Assembly (NCBI GenBank): GCA_035578905.1
Contig: JAQJVL010000081.1
Location: forward strand, 1,874,980 to 1,938,979
Direction of reading: 5' to 3'
DNA: 64,000 nucleotides
Source of the DNA: Stictocephala bisonia
Lineage: Eukaryota > Arthropoda > Insecta > Hemiptera > Membracidae
Part shown: positions 22,263-33,228 of the stretch, piece by piece
Numbering within the stretch: position 1 is the stretch's first letter
How the letters are laid out: every line of letters begins with the position of its first letter
Translations under genes and position numbers: made by a program
The notes under the pieces: model-generated
Seen by the model: only the letters and a program-made list of their open reading frames with translations
Told to the model about the DNA's origin: nothing
Database searches by the model: none

Positions 22263-23279
22263 TACATAAAAAAGTTATTAATACTACACGAGTTCTCCGT
22301 ACCTGCTAATGGCACATTCGTTATAACTCATCAGCTGACTAAGTAAACAAAATGCTTTACAAATGACTTTTAACTAGGTTTTTGGCCATCAGCTGACTAA
22401 GTACGAGTATAAATAATGAATTTAATAGTTACTTTATATTTTAAATGAGAAAAAAGCAAAAATGGTGATTATGTGCATTCATGTAAAAAAAACTTCATAA
22501 CTCCAACAAATTTCAAGAGAAGACCTTCAAGTTTTACATGTATGTTAAGAAATAGTCTGCTTACAAAATAAAGTGATTGAGACATAGCTCATTTTTCCTT
22601 GGCACTTAGCCACACAAGAATTTTTGATCAAATATTTTATTTTTTGTTTAACTTTTTTTATTGGTAAATGAAATTAATACGCACAATATATTGGTATTCA
22701 AGCAATAATTTTTAAAAAAGGTTAGAGGGATAAGATAATCCTATTAGAATTATAGTAGGCAAAGTAAAACATTGAATTTAGTTTGAAGTTGGCCTTGGCG
22801 TTTTTAGATATACCAATGAAATATATGGTGGTGTGGAAAGGATTAATATGCATACCTCCAATTTCTGCTTTTTATTAAACAATTTTCAAAATATAAGTTC
22901 AAAATATGTGCTGAATTAAAGCCGATATTTCATAAATGAGAAAATCTCATCAAAGATCTCTTTGAAAGGTTTTAATATCAATTTAATGACTTCACTTCCA
23001 TTATCTAATAAACACAAGTACAATTGTGTTTTTATTGTACTTGTTTTTCTATTGTATGAGTTTTTGCTTTCCTTTCACCTACCCGTATACAGGAATGACA
23101 TCCTTAATAGTTATTCATTATCTATAAAAACCTTTTTAGATGTTTGGCATGTCTTAACTAGAAATCCTTTCTGCAAATTTTAATCAAAACAGATGCTAGT
23201 TTTGAAAAATACTGTTGACATCGAAAATAAATGGAATTTAGAGTGAAAAATAATTTCAATAACACCTTTGACATAGAAG
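22263..23279. other. AT-rich sequence, nothing recognised
   Basis: One 17-bp direct repeat, CATCAGCTGACTAAGTA, occurs near 22328 and 22387. No gene was recognised. Confidence 0.4.
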
Positions 23280-24170
23280 GGAAATAACAAAGGACCAAGG
23301 ACAGAGTCCTAGGGAACCCGTCCGTATGACGAGCCTACAGTCTTACAGAACCCTCTGCCCTTACAAGTTACTGTCGGTCTGTAAAATATGACATTACTCA
23401 GTTAAAAAACATTGGAAATCAGCCATTTTTAATTTAACAACACAGGTAAAGGATGGCAAACACAATAAAAAACGTTTGAAAGATTAAATAAAGTTAAAAT
23501 AGAAAGTTTCTCATCCATGAATAGTCTAATGTCACAATTAATCTTGAGAAGTGCAGTATTAGTGCTATGATAGGAACGAAAGCCAGACTGATAGTTTGAC
23601 AAAATTTGGTTTTCATCCAGGAACAATATAAATTGTTGATGTTCAAGACATTTGGAAAGGGCAGAAGGTATACTGATAGGCCTAAAATGCAAAAGAGATT
23701 TAGATGAGAAGGAACATTTTTGTAATGAACCTTCTACTGCTTGAATCCAGAGAACTGGAAAAACGGATGAGATATATTAAATATTTTGGTTATTATGAGT
23801 AGAGTAACAAGTAATGTATCTTTAATAAACTGGATGAGAATATTCTCAGCCCTGATAGAGCCGCTGGACATCCTTGTCAGCCTCTGTTACAGGTGAAAAA
23901 TCAAATTGATGGTCCGAGACCATTGTCAGGGTACTATCAATCTACGTACTGACAATCTACATGCACCAGCCACTTCAACAGGAATCTTAACAAAGAAACC
24001 ATGTTAGAGTTTAAGTCAAAAGAATACAGGGGTTCCTGTTTCGATATTCTAATTCCCAGATCCTTAAATTTGGACCATAATATTTTTGTAGCAAGTTTTA
24101 GAGAAAAAGAATTAGAATAAAATATGATTTTGGATTTCTTATTTCCTGATATGTTTTACTTCTTAGCCTT
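23280..24170 (-). pseudogene. LINE reverse transcriptase pseudogene
   Basis: Read on the minus strand, the linker VSDHQFDFSPVTEAD is followed after shifts by a thin LT-II-FN segment. Next comes FRPISIPSALSKCLEHQQFI, then NYQSGFRSYHSTNTALLKI, then a degenerate F-NLSNVFYCV in place of the LDFSKAFDCV motif (23692-23429). A last piece reads DSVLGPLLFPFYV at about 23310-23350, the GVPQGSVLGPLLF box. The catalytic ADD box is missing. Frameshifts and stops are frequent. The layout fits a Jockey/CR1-group RT. Confidence 0.8.
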
Positions 24171-24384
24171 TTAGGAACAGCCCAGCCCAGCCCTGGTCAG
24201 ATTATGTCCTTTTGACATGAAGAAAAGCTATCTCTTGTTTTTGCATGTGTCAAATATGATCAATAAGCTAGGGAGCTGATCCTTTAGTAACTCACTTTTA
24301 ATTATTGGAGTATGTCAAAAATATTTGTTACAAGTATCCACCATGAGATTAGTATTATTAGATGAAAGCGCTTCTGCAGTGCTT

Positions 24385-27300
24385 GTTAATTTATTTTATT
24401 TATTGCTTTTACGACCCTATTGGATCACTTTAGTTCAAAACTTGTAGTCGTCCTTAGCTGTTTCATTTGTTTGGCTGTCTCTTCTTTCTTTTTAGCCCAT
24501 ATTTTTTTTAGCCGTTCCGATCTTCGTCTTCTTTCCTCCTCTGAATACACCACATTTCGTCTTGGTCTTGGTTTGTGCGTGAGTGTTATTGTGTTTGTTT
24601 TTACCCATTCGCTGTATTTCTGTGATTTTGTTACGAGATCCTCCTTCAAGATTCCTAGTTCTTCCATGTCCTTCTGCACTTCTCTCACCCAGTTTGACTT
24701 GATTTTTTTATTCCAGTAAAAGTCGATCAGTCGTTTAGCTAGTCTAGTGTCTTCCGTTCTCAATATGTGTCCTAGGAATGATATCCTTTTCCTTCTGAAG
24801 AATTCTGTTAGTGGAGTGATTGTTTTATAGACGGTTTCGTTTGGGATTATTCTCCATTGACCTTTCACTAGGTTCTTCTTGTTTATACACTTTCTTATTA
24901 TCCTTCTTTCTAATTTTTCTATTGCTTCTATCTCTCCTATTTTGTAAGGTCCGGAGATTGTCTCGCATGCGTATTGTATTTCCGGGAGAATCACCGTTTG
25001 GTAATGTCTGATTTTGGTTTTTGTTGATAAGCATCTCTTATTGTATATGTTTTGAGTTGTGAATAGAGACTTCTTCAGTTTGTCAGTTCTTTCTTTCCAG
25101 TTGATTTTCTCGTTATTGTTGTGTGTTATTGTTTCCCCCAGATACTTGAATTTTTTCACCAGTTCTACTTTAGTGTTAAAAATTGATATGTGATTAACGC
25201 AGAGAGGATCCCTGACCATGATTTTGGTCTTTTCGAACGAGATTTTTAGTCCAATTTTCCCAGCTATCTCTTCTAGTGTCTCAATTTGCGTTCTTGCCTC
25301 TTTTATGCTGTTTGCTAATAAAGCCAAGTCGTCCGCAAAACCTAAACAGTTCACTTTGATTTTCGTTCCTACTTTTATTAGTTCTGGGTTAATCTTCCTC
25401 CATTCTCTCATCAGATATTCCAGTGCGCAGTTAAATAGAATTGGGGACAACCCGTCCCCCTGTCTTAATCCTGTTTTAATTTCGAACGCGTCTGAGGTTG
25501 CTCCTCTGAATTTGACTTTAGATGTTGTGTTCTCCAGTGTAAGCCCAATCATTTTGATCAGTTTGGGGTGTAAGCCTAAATTTCTCAGTATCTTCTTCAA
25601 AGATTCTCTATGTATGCTGTCGTAGGCTTTTTGGAAATCGATGAAAGAGATCACTAGTTGTTTGTTTCTCGACTTGTAGTAGTCGATGATTAGCTTTAGG
25701 TTTAATATTTGTTCTGGGCAGCTTCTTCCCGGTCTAAATCCCGCCTGATATTCTCCCAGTTCTTTTTCTAGTTGGTCTCTGACCCTGTTATAAATTATTT
25801 TGGAGAGAATCTTGTACGTACAGTCCAGTAGGGAGATCCCTCTATAATTGCCTGGGTCGGTCTTACTCCCTTTTTTGTGAATGGGACATATTATTGCTGT
25901 TGTCCATCTTGTCGGTAATTTCTCCTCTTTCCAGATCTTTTGAATGTTCTTGTGGAGGCTGGTAACTGCGTTTTCTCCGGCGTACTTCCAGAGCTCTGCT
26001 GTCAGTTGGTCTTCTCCGCTAGCTTTGTTGTTTTTTAATTGTTTAATTGCTATTTCTACTTCTGATTTTGATGGTGCTTGTACGTTCTCTTCCGGTGTCC
26101 TGACTTCTGTGTTAGTATTTATGTCGAGTATATTGATCGGGTCTTCGCAGTTCAAAAGATTTCGGAAGCTTTCCGCCATAATGTTGGCATTTTCTTCATC
26201 GTTGTGTGCCGTTACTCCTTCTTTGTTTTTGAGCATGAGGGTTGGTGGTGTAAAGGTTTTGGTTTTTTCCCTAAATGTTCTATAGTATTGCCGTGAGTTG
26301 TTTTTGGCAAAGCTATCTTCTATTTGGTCCAGCAGTCCGTGATGATACTTTCTTTTGCTATTTCTTAACGTTCTTTGAGTTAGTTTCCGTTGTTGGGTCA
26401 GCATTGCAAAATTTTCGTCAGTTTTGTTATTTTGGAATTTCTTCCACGCTTCATGTCTCCTGTCGACTGCCTCCTCACACACTCTGTCCCACCACTGGTG
26501 TTTTTTTCTCTTTTCGGGTTGTGCTATTTCTGCGGCTATTGTTTTCAACTTCTCTGTCAGTACTTCCAGTTCCGTGTCTGATTGGACTGTGTTTGTTTTC
26601 ATTGTGTATTGTGTGTTGTTTTGTATTTTTGCTTGGTCGTAGGTTCGTCTCAACCGATTGGCTCTTTTTTTCTTTTTCCCAGCCGGTGTTATTTTGATTT
26701 TTATTTTGGACAGGTAGTGATCAGAACCTAGGTCCTTTCCCCTCAGAACTTTAACGTTGTAGATTTCTCTGTGATGGTCTTTGTCCATACAGACATGGTC
26801 AAGTTGGTATTCGCCCTTTTTCCAATCGGTGTGTTTCCACGTTTTCTTCTTGTGTGGTCTTCTTTTGAATCTGGTCGATTCAATCACCATTCTGTGTTCT
26901 CTGCAAATTTCTATCAATCTTCTGCCGTTCGTGCTAGTTTTCTTTTGTGCCGGCCAGTCCCCAACAATGTTCCTGAACCTTTTCTCTCTTCCTATCTGCG
27001 CATTGAAGTCTCCCATCACGATTTTAGTGTGGTTTGATGGAATATTAGTGAGGATTTGGTCTAGTAGATTCCAGAATCCCTCCACAGTTTCTGGGTCAGT
27101 TTTGTTCTTCTCGTTTGTGGGTGCGTGCACGTTGACTAGCGTGTACGTTTTGTTTGCGGACCTGATGGTCAGAGTTGCTATTCTATCCGTGTAGGCCTTG
27201 AACTCCTTGACAGAATTTATTATTGTGTTTTTCACTATGAAACCTGTTCCGAACTGTGGTATATTTTTCATTACTCTCTTTCCGGGGATTCCTTGGTAGA

Positions 27301-27720
27301 TTCTGAATCCCTGTGATTCGTATGGTTCCCGCATTGTGTTTCTCATCTCCTGTATGGCGAGTATTGTTATCCTTTGTTCTATGGCAGTGTCCAGTAGAGT
27401 TTTGAGTTTTCCAACCTTAGCTAGTGAGTTTATGTTTATTGTGGCGAAGTTTGTAAAGGTGTTGGTCTTCAGTGTTTGTTTCGGTGTATTCAGATGCTCC
27501 GATTCATCCGTAAGTTCCTTTGGTTGATTGCTCCCCGGATCTGATGGCAATCTTTCCTGTCTTATTTTGGCAGGCGGGGAATTTTGACTAAAAGAACTTT
27601 CCATGTTTTGAACTTTCAAGGATGTATCTTTCCTGTGTGGAGACAAGTCTCCGAGATTACAACTACAAATGTGATTTGTAGAGGAAGGTGATTCAGCCGC
27701 ACAGTTTGTGAACTTTTGTT
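24385..27720 (-). mobile_element. RTE-type non-LTR retrotransposon, apparently intact coding region
   Basis: The element lies on the minus strand with one long ORF and a very short 3' UTR of about 35 bp, ending in an A/T-rich AATAAATAAAATAAATTAA tail near 24385. A single-ORF, short-UTR architecture with an AT-rich simple tail is typical of RTE elements. The 5' limit is uncertain (about 27700). It abuts the degraded LINE at 23280-24170 on one side and lies 0.3 kb from a 28S rDNA fragment on the other. Confidence 0.85.
24425..27604 (-). CDS. RTE LINE polyprotein: APE endonuclease plus reverse transcriptase
   Basis: An uninterrupted reading of 1059 residues from the first ATG (27604). The same frame is open farther upstream, so translation could begin earlier. 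Residues about 50-300 form an AP-endonuclease-like nickase: NINSLAKVGKL near 57, AIQE near 83-86, MGDFNAQIG near 197-205, QLDHV at 267-271, and GSDH at 293-296 with the general-base histidine. Reverse transcriptase follows: AGFRPGRSC near 621, FIDFQKAYDSI near 654, GLRQGDGLSPILFN near 712, and the catalytic GFADDLALL near 755-763 with both aspartates present. The C-terminal part has FLGHILR. The protein would nick target DNA and copy its own RNA at the nick. No frameshift, stop or missing catalytic residue was seen, in contrast to every other LINE in the window. Such ORFs are often mis-annotated as craniofacial development protein 2-like. Confidence 0.92.
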   Translation of the reverse strand: MESSFSQNSPPAKIRQERLPSDPGSNQPKELTDESEHLNTPKQTLKTNTFTNFATININSLAKVGKLKTLLDTAIEQRITILAIQEMRNTMREPYESQGFRIYQGIPGKRVMKNIPQFGTGFIVKNTIINSVKEFKAYTDRIATLTIRSANKTYTLVNVHAPTNEKNKTDPETVEGFWNLLDQILTNIPSNHTKIVMGDFNAQIGREKRFRNIVGDWPAQKKTSTNGRRLIEICREHRMVIESTRFKRRPHKKKTWKHTDWKKGEYQLDHVCMDKDHHREIYNVKVLRGKDLGSDHYLSKIKIKITPAGKKKKRANRLRRTYDQAKIQNNTQYTMKTNTVQSDTELEVLTEKLKTIAAEIAQPEKRKKHQWWDRVCEEAVDRRHEAWKKFQNNKTDENFAMLTQQRKLTQRTLRNSKRKYHHGLLDQIEDSFAKNNSRQYYRTFREKTKTFTPPTLMLKNKEGVTAHNDEENANIMAESFRNLLNCEDPINILDINTNTEVRTPEENVQAPSKSEVEIAIKQLKNNKASGEDQLTAELWKYAGENAVTSLHKNIQKIWKEEKLPTRWTTAIICPIHKKGSKTDPGNYRGISLLDCTYKILSKIIYNRVRDQLEKELGEYQAGFRPGRSCPEQILNLKLIIDYYKSRNKQLVISFIDFQKAYDSIHRESLKKILRNLGLHPKLIKMIGLTLENTTSKVKFRGATSDAFEIKTGLRQGDGLSPILFNCALEYLMREWRKINPELIKVGTKIKVNCLGFADDLALLANSIKEARTQIETLEEIAGKIGLKISFEKTKIMVRDPLCVNHISIFNTKVELVKKFKYLGETITHNNNEKINWKERTDKLKKSLFTTQNIYNKRCLSTKTKIRHYQTVILPEIQYACETISGPYKIGEIEAIEKLERRIIRKCINKKNLVKGQWRIIPNETVYKTITPLTEFFRRKRISFLGHILRTEDTRLAKRLIDFYWNKKIKSNWVREVQKDMEELGILKEDLVTKSQKYSEWVKTNTITLTHKPRPRRNVVYSEEERRRRSERLKKIWAKKKEETAKQMKQLRTTTSFELK

Positions 27721-27982
27721 TATTACAGCTGTTAAATGAAATTTTAAATTGATGTTTGAAGAATTAGGTTAATTAATATTGAAATGGAAATGACATATAA
27801 CTTAATTTATATTTTCAATATATAAAGATGAAAATTATAGAAAACTATTAAAAATATTACCTTTAAAATGAATTGTAACTGGTTTAGAACGTATTGTATT
27901 TATAAAACACTACTAAAATCACTTTTATTGCAACAGAAAAATAACAAGCTTTTTATGTATCAACATCAGCTGATCACCCTAA
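27721..27982. other. AT-rich spacer between RTE and rDNA fragment
   Basis: No motif seen. This may include the 5' UTR of the RTE element. Confidence 0.4.
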
Positions 27983-28015
<33 letters not shown>

Positions 28016-28395
28016 ATGACACAGTCGTTGCAATAGTAATCCTGCTCAGTACGAGAGGAACCGCAGGTTCGGACATTTGGTTCATGCACTCGGTCGAGCG
28101 GCCGGTGGTGCGAAGCTACCATCCGTGGGATTATGCCTGAACGCCTCTAAGGCCGAATCCCGCCTAGATGGCGCCGACATACACTTGGAGTCCCGTGAGC
28201 AGAAGGCTCAAAACAATGTGACTTTATTAGGCGGTGCCGTACTTCGGGCGGCCCGTCGCACGAGCCAGTGGCCGCGTACCGTAAGTGGACGGCTCAGTCC
28301 AACTGTGTCTGTGTCCGTACTGGTCGCGGCTTAACCTGGGTCGACCCTTCGGGGAGTTCGATGTCGGGACTCGGAATCGTCTGTAGACGACTTTG
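27983..28395 (+). rRNA. Dispersed fragment of the 28S rRNA gene (3' region)
   Basis: About 410 bp closely match the conserved 3' part of animal 28S rRNA. Recognisable stretches are GAGACAGGTTAGTTTTACCC, CTGCTCAGTACGAGAGGAAC near 28042 (part of the sarcin-ricin-loop region), GGATTATGCCTGAACGCCTC and GAATCCCGCC. The GC content is far above the flanks. The rest of the 28S gene is absent on both sides, so this is a partial, presumably non-functional copy rather than an rDNA unit. It begins well downstream of the usual R1/R2 insertion sites. Confidence 0.88.
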
Positions 28396-28595
28396 GTAAT
28401 TTATTATACTGTAGTTACAATAAAAATAAATTTAAAAAAATAAATAACATTTTATTGTCAATAAGCCAGTACAAGTAATTGACAACATTAAAATTATAAA
28501 AAAGAGACATTTAAACAATGGTATAATGTAAAAAAATATTCTGTTACAATATACATAATAATATATATACTACACATGAAATACACAATAATATA

Positions 28596-29789
28596 CAGGG
28601 TGTTTTGTGAGAGGTTGGCACAATATCAGGATATGATAGTAGACATAAAAATAAGCAAAAATGTTCCTGTAAACATGTGGCCTATCTCACCTTGTTAAGT
28701 GTCTGTAAGTGTTTTTTATGAAAAAAATTATTTCTTATAAACATGGTTTGAGCTAATAATTTTAAACATGGTATATTTGCTAACCTAGTTAGGGGAGTTT
28801 AAAATAAAAAAGGAACAAAATTATCTTTTATCAGTTTCAAAATGGCAACCATTAGAAATGTTAAAAGTTAAATAACTTTAAAACCATTATTTGTATTGAA
28901 AATGTATTAGAATACTTTAATTTTGTAAATTTAATAACAAATTCAAAAATACCCCAATTTTAAAAATTGATTAGAAAATAAAAGAGTAAAGCACTTTTTT
29001 GTATGCTTTTTTAGGGTTTTTCACTTGTATGAAGTTTACTAATCAAATGTATAACTTCTTAGTCATTATAAATGGCTGTTTTTAATTATTTTAAATATCA
29101 GCTGGTTTTATGTGAAGGCCCTTTTCATGTATACTTGTTTAGGGTTTCCTAAAAAATAGCCTTTTGTTAATGAAAAAAATTTTTACATCAAAAAAACACA
29201 AATTGTATAATGCTGTTCAATGTGATGACCTCCTTCATCAATGCATACTTCAGCCTAAAATAATTAATTAAGCAATGTATACTTTAAAATAATTAAAAAC
29301 AGCTGTTTTTATAATGACTAAGAAGTTATACATTTGGTTAGTAAACTTCATACAAGTGAAAAACCCTAAACAAGCATTCATGAAAAAGTGCTTTACTCTT
29401 TTATTTTCAAACTGATATTTAAAATTAAGGTATCTTTGAATGTGTTATTAAATTTACAAAATTAAAGCTTTCTAATACATTTTCTATACAAATAATGGTT
29501 TTAAAGTTATTTAACTTTTAACATTTCTAATGGTTGCTATTTTGAAACTGATAGAGATAATTTTGTTACTTTTTTATTTTAAACTACCCCTAACTAAGCT
29601 AGCAAATATACCAAGTTTCAATATATTAGCTCAAACCAAGTTTGAGATATAATTTTTTCATAAAAAACACTTACGGACACTAACTTAACTAGGTGAGTTA
29701 GGCCACATGTTTACAAAAAGGAACTTTTTTGCTTATTTTTATGTCTACTATCATACCTGAAATTGTGCCAACCTCTCCGAAACACCCTG
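28596..29789. mobile_element. Fold-back / long-TIR element, 1.2 kb
   Basis: Left and right arms of about 500 bp (28596-29095 and about 29280-29789) are inverted copies that both start CAGGGTGTTT and share GAGAGGTTGGCACAAT. TA lies directly outside each end (28594-28595 and 29790-29791), the Tc1/mariner target duplication. The loop of about 180 bp retains a minus-strand coding remnant (about 29200-29255, VCIDEGGHHIEQ) resembling the C-terminal end of insect Tc1/mariner-superfamily transposases. The element therefore looks like an internal-deletion or rearranged derivative, mobilised in trans if at all. Confidence 0.8.
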
Positions 29790-29794
29790 TATTA

Positions 29795-29990
29795 TACACA
29801 TGAAATACAAAAGTTGTAGTAATAAAAGAAAATATAATACAGGCTACATGAAATAGATAGTAATATATAGTACTCATGGAATACAAAAGTTGTAGTAAAA
29901 AAAGAAAATATAATATATGCTACATGAAATACATAATATACAGGAAATACAAAAGTTGTAATAACAAAAGAGAATACCGAGTGGAGCAAT
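29795..29990. repeat. Short tandem repeat in the LINE 3' UTR
   Basis: The motif ACATGAAATACAAAAGTTGT followed by A-rich GTAATAAAAGAAAATATAAT recurs about three times. A related ACATGAAATACACAATAATA also lies at 28572-28595 on the other side of the fold-back element, which therefore inserted into this repeat. Confidence 0.7.
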
Positions 29991-31008
29991 TATACAAAGG
30001 ACATACATACAAAATAACAGTGACTAATACAGATGAAACGTGACAATTAATTATAAACTATTTTACTAAATTACATTTAAAACATTCTTCTAGATTGTAA
30101 AAAAGGCGAACCAAGCATACAAATTTGTCTTAAAGGTATTTAGTGGTAATTTCTGATGTTGTTGGTAATTTATTGAATACCAATGATATTATAACACCTG
30201 TACCTACTTATATGCTCTGTTATTGTATCTTGTTTGGTACTTATAGTTATCTTACTCCTAATATTTATGTTACTTTAAAATTGATGATATTTTCATTCAT
30301 TATTGCATACTTTATTTTTAGATTAAGTTGTTTGTGGTTACTTTATAATACTTGTAAAATGGAGATATGTCCGTAGGAAATAAAATAAATAAAAGAATAG
30401 TTTCTCTCCAATAACTTCATAACTATTTAAAGTTTTGTTTAATCGGTGATGGTATGTTAATTTGGTTTTTCAATCTGGTATTATATGAACGTATATTATT
30501 TCTTGGCTGTATTTCTGGTAATTTAATTTTATTATGTACTAACACTGTGTAAATATACAAATTAATTACAATTAATATTTTAAGTTGAAAAAATAAAGGT
30601 TTACAATTAGCTTTATAAGAAGAACCAGTGATAGCTCTAATTGTTTTTTTTAATGATTAAAATGTTATTCACATGAATTGAACTGCCCCAAAGAATTATG
30701 CCATAAAGAATTATACTTTGGAAAAATGCAAAGTACGAAGATATAACAAAGATGTACCTGGTACAAAGATTTTACGACTTTTTAACAAATAAATTACCCT
30801 AGACAACTTACAGCTAATAAACATAATATGATTTTCCCATGTCAGCTTGGAATCAATGTGAACTCTAAAAAATTGTACACTTTGTGTAGGGGGTAAAGTT
30901 TGAACAGTTACATTTTCAGGCTAAAATGAAGCTCTTATGTTTTATTTTCATTGAGTAAAAATCTGTTCACCTTAAACCATCTGGATGCTTTGGTCATTGT
31001 ATTGTTAA

Positions 31009-32145
31009 GGGGAGCACGCCGTGGTGAGGGTTAAAAAATTCAATTTTTTTATTATTATCTTTAAAAAATCTCCATTTCATCCTGTTTAAGAAAATATATA
31101 ACACTTGGTACTTTCCTTGCTTTTTATGGTTAAAAAAAATAAAAACAAGAATGGCGTTAATGTATTCAGCACAAACTTTCAAGTGATGAAAAACCACAAC
31201 ACGAGCTTTGTCCTTTTGGAAATGAGTTTTGGTGTAAGTATAAAAAAGCACAAGAACAAAATATAGAATATAAACATAAAAACTCTACCTGAAGAAGTAA
31301 TGAATGTAATAAAGCCAGTTTACAAAGATTTGTCGGATCCAAAATTGTTAAAACGTTGTTTGCACGGAAAGACTCAAAATTCGAATGAGAGCTTTAATAA
31401 TGTGATTTGGAGTAGGGTTCCAAAAACTACATTTGTAGGGCTTAAAACTCTTCAGATTGGAGTAAATGACTCCGTTATAAGCTTCAATGAGGGTGCCATT
31501 GGTAAAGCTAATGTGTTTGAAAGATTGGGAATAACACCTGGGAAGTTTATGATTGAAGGACTGAAGAAAATTTATGAAAATAGAATAAAGAAAGCAAATA
31601 AAGAGGTTCAAGAGGAAAATAAGAATAAAAGGGTTAGGAGAAGGTTGCTCAAGAGAAGAAAAGAAGATACTGATTGTCAGGATTATGTTCCAGGAGGTTT
31701 TTAGTGTGTGTTTGCTAGTTTAGACTTCAAATGGATTTTCCCGAAAGTTACTTTTTTCAGTGTTTAGGTACTATTTTCTCCCGAACTATTTTCTCCCGAA
31801 AAGTCTGGGCCTACAGACTTCAAAATTTATACACATAATTTACACTACTTAATGAGTAATTTACTCCATTTTTATGAAATTATATTAAGTTTTAAGTACC
31901 TAGTCTAAAAAAAATTTGAACTTTAAAATTAAAGATATTTTTATAGTATAAAAAAGAAATTTTTTTTCCTAAATAATTGTTGTAGCTAAATACTTCATAA
32001 TGGAGTACTTCATTAACCAACATGAACACAATAAGCAAAAAAAATTCATCACCCTAGTTTTATAGGTTATGAGAAACTTGCACCTAAATAGTAACATGTT
32101 TTCCCATTTAAATAGCATTGGAGGCCTCGCCGCGGCGTGCTCCCC
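31009..32145 (+). mobile_element. TIR DNA transposon, 1.1 kb, inside the LINE RT
   Basis: The ends are GGGGAGCACGCCGTGGTGAG (31009) and the reverse complement of CTCGCCGCGGCGTGCTCCCC (ending 32145), near-perfect 20-bp terminal repeats. The left end is preceded by TTAA while the right end is followed by TTGC, so a TTAA duplication (Kolobok type) is possible but imperfect. A clear 8-9-bp duplication (Mutator type) was not found. It carries the 3' end of a transposase gene on the plus strand, so it is an internally deleted copy. Confidence 0.75.
31277..31704 (+). pseudogene. C-terminal fragment of a Mutator/Kolobok-like transposase
   Basis: The frame opens at about 31277, has its first ATG at 31300 and ends at 31704. 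It shows KRCLHGKTQNSNESFNNVIW, then PKTTFVGLKTLQIGVNDSVI, then FNEGAIGKANVFERLGITPG, and ends YVPGGF after a lysine/arginine-rich stretch. This is the conserved C-terminal region of a transposase family common in cnidarians and arthropods, annotated in databases as Mutator-like as I recall. The catalytic N-terminal two thirds are missing. A native start is therefore not expected. Confidence 0.65.
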
Positions 32146-33228
32146 TTGCGTTTTAAGATTATTGAAAATACTATTGATATTTAAATATGTGGTATTATCA
32201 GCATATAATACAACAGGAGATTCTAATCATTTTGGAAAGTCGTTGATAATTATAAGAAATAAAAAAGGCACAAGGGCAGATCCTTGTGGACACCTGTTTT
32301 GACTTAAACTTTTTTTAGACCTCTTTTCCAACATAAACAATTTGTTGACAGTCTGACAAGTATGAAAGTATGATCTCATAAGTTTTAAGCTAGTATTTTT
32401 TATACCATCATGATCTAACTTGTTTAAGAGAATTTCATGGTTATCACCGTCAAATGCCTTGCTTAGGTCACAGAATAAAGCATGAGCACAGCCCTTATTT
32501 TCAAACACATTATTAATAAGGCTAGTCATGTCATCAATAGCATTTACTGTAGACCTATGTTTTTTAAAACCCATATTGTGAATCACTTAACAATTTATTA
32601 TACTCAAAATAATTTTAAAGTTGAGAATAGATAACTACTTCAAAGATTTTAGCAAAAACGGGTATAGTTGAGATTGGCCTGTATGAAGATGGTAAACTTT
32701 GTTCTCCCTTTTCATATACAGGGACTACACTGGATATTTGTAGTTCAGCTGGAAAACCCCCGTCCATAAAACATTTGTTAATACAAAAAGTTAGCTGCTG
32801 TGCATTACTTTCTTGATTATGATACTGGATAGATCATAAACGTCTACATTTTCAGAATGTTTGAAACTTTTTACAATGCCTATAACGGTTTGGGTGGAAA
32901 CTTCTGTAAAATTAAAATATTGCACAGGGTTGATGATAGTTACTGGAAAGTTTGTTTCAGTAAGTTGATGGCTTTGACATTGGGAGTATTGATAGAGCTA
33001 CAAATTTCATCAACACTGTTTATAAAATAATCATTCATGACATTAGCTTACTGTGCTTACTGTTGTTTGCAATTTTATTAATTAATTTCTAAGCAGTTTT
33101 ACATTAATTGCTAGACCCTTCAATCTGTTTAGAATTTTAGGTTTTCTTAGCTTCCAAAAGTGCTGCCTTATATCATCGTATCATCGTGTTCACCATACGC
33201 ACATTTTTGTAGGGCTGTCAAATGGACT

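Larger units (their letters stand above)
30400..33060 (-). pseudogene. Reverse transcriptase of the CR1-like LINE, split by a transposon
   Basis: Read on the minus strand, a degraded RT start runs 33060-32590. It is followed by an open piece (32586-32227) with MGFKKHRSTVNAIDDMTSLI, then FCDLSKAFDGDNHEILLNKL, where the usual cysteine after FD is changed. The box CPQGSALVPFLFLIIINDF comes next. The ADD box would follow immediately, at the point where the TIR transposon 31009-32145 is inserted. The thumb and C-terminal remnants resume at 31008 and extend to about 30400, with a region that parallels 2640-2830 of the LINE inside the mariner. Stops and frameshifts are frequent. Confidence 0.75.

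Noticed and set aside
24420..27527. Many plus-strand open frames opposite the RTE ORF
   Set aside because: They are antisense shadows of a long intact coding sequence.
28077..28334. 85-residue open frame
   Set aside because: It lies entirely within the 28S rRNA fragment.
27983..28395. Canonical R1/R2 LINE insertion site in 28S rDNA
   Set aside because: The fragment starts well downstream of the R1 and R2 target sites, and the neighbouring LINEs are RTE and CR1-like, so site-specific rDNA insertion is not indicated.
30143..30376. 77-residue hydrophobic open frame
   Set aside because: It is AT-rich antisense sequence in the 3' part of a dead LINE with no conserved motif.
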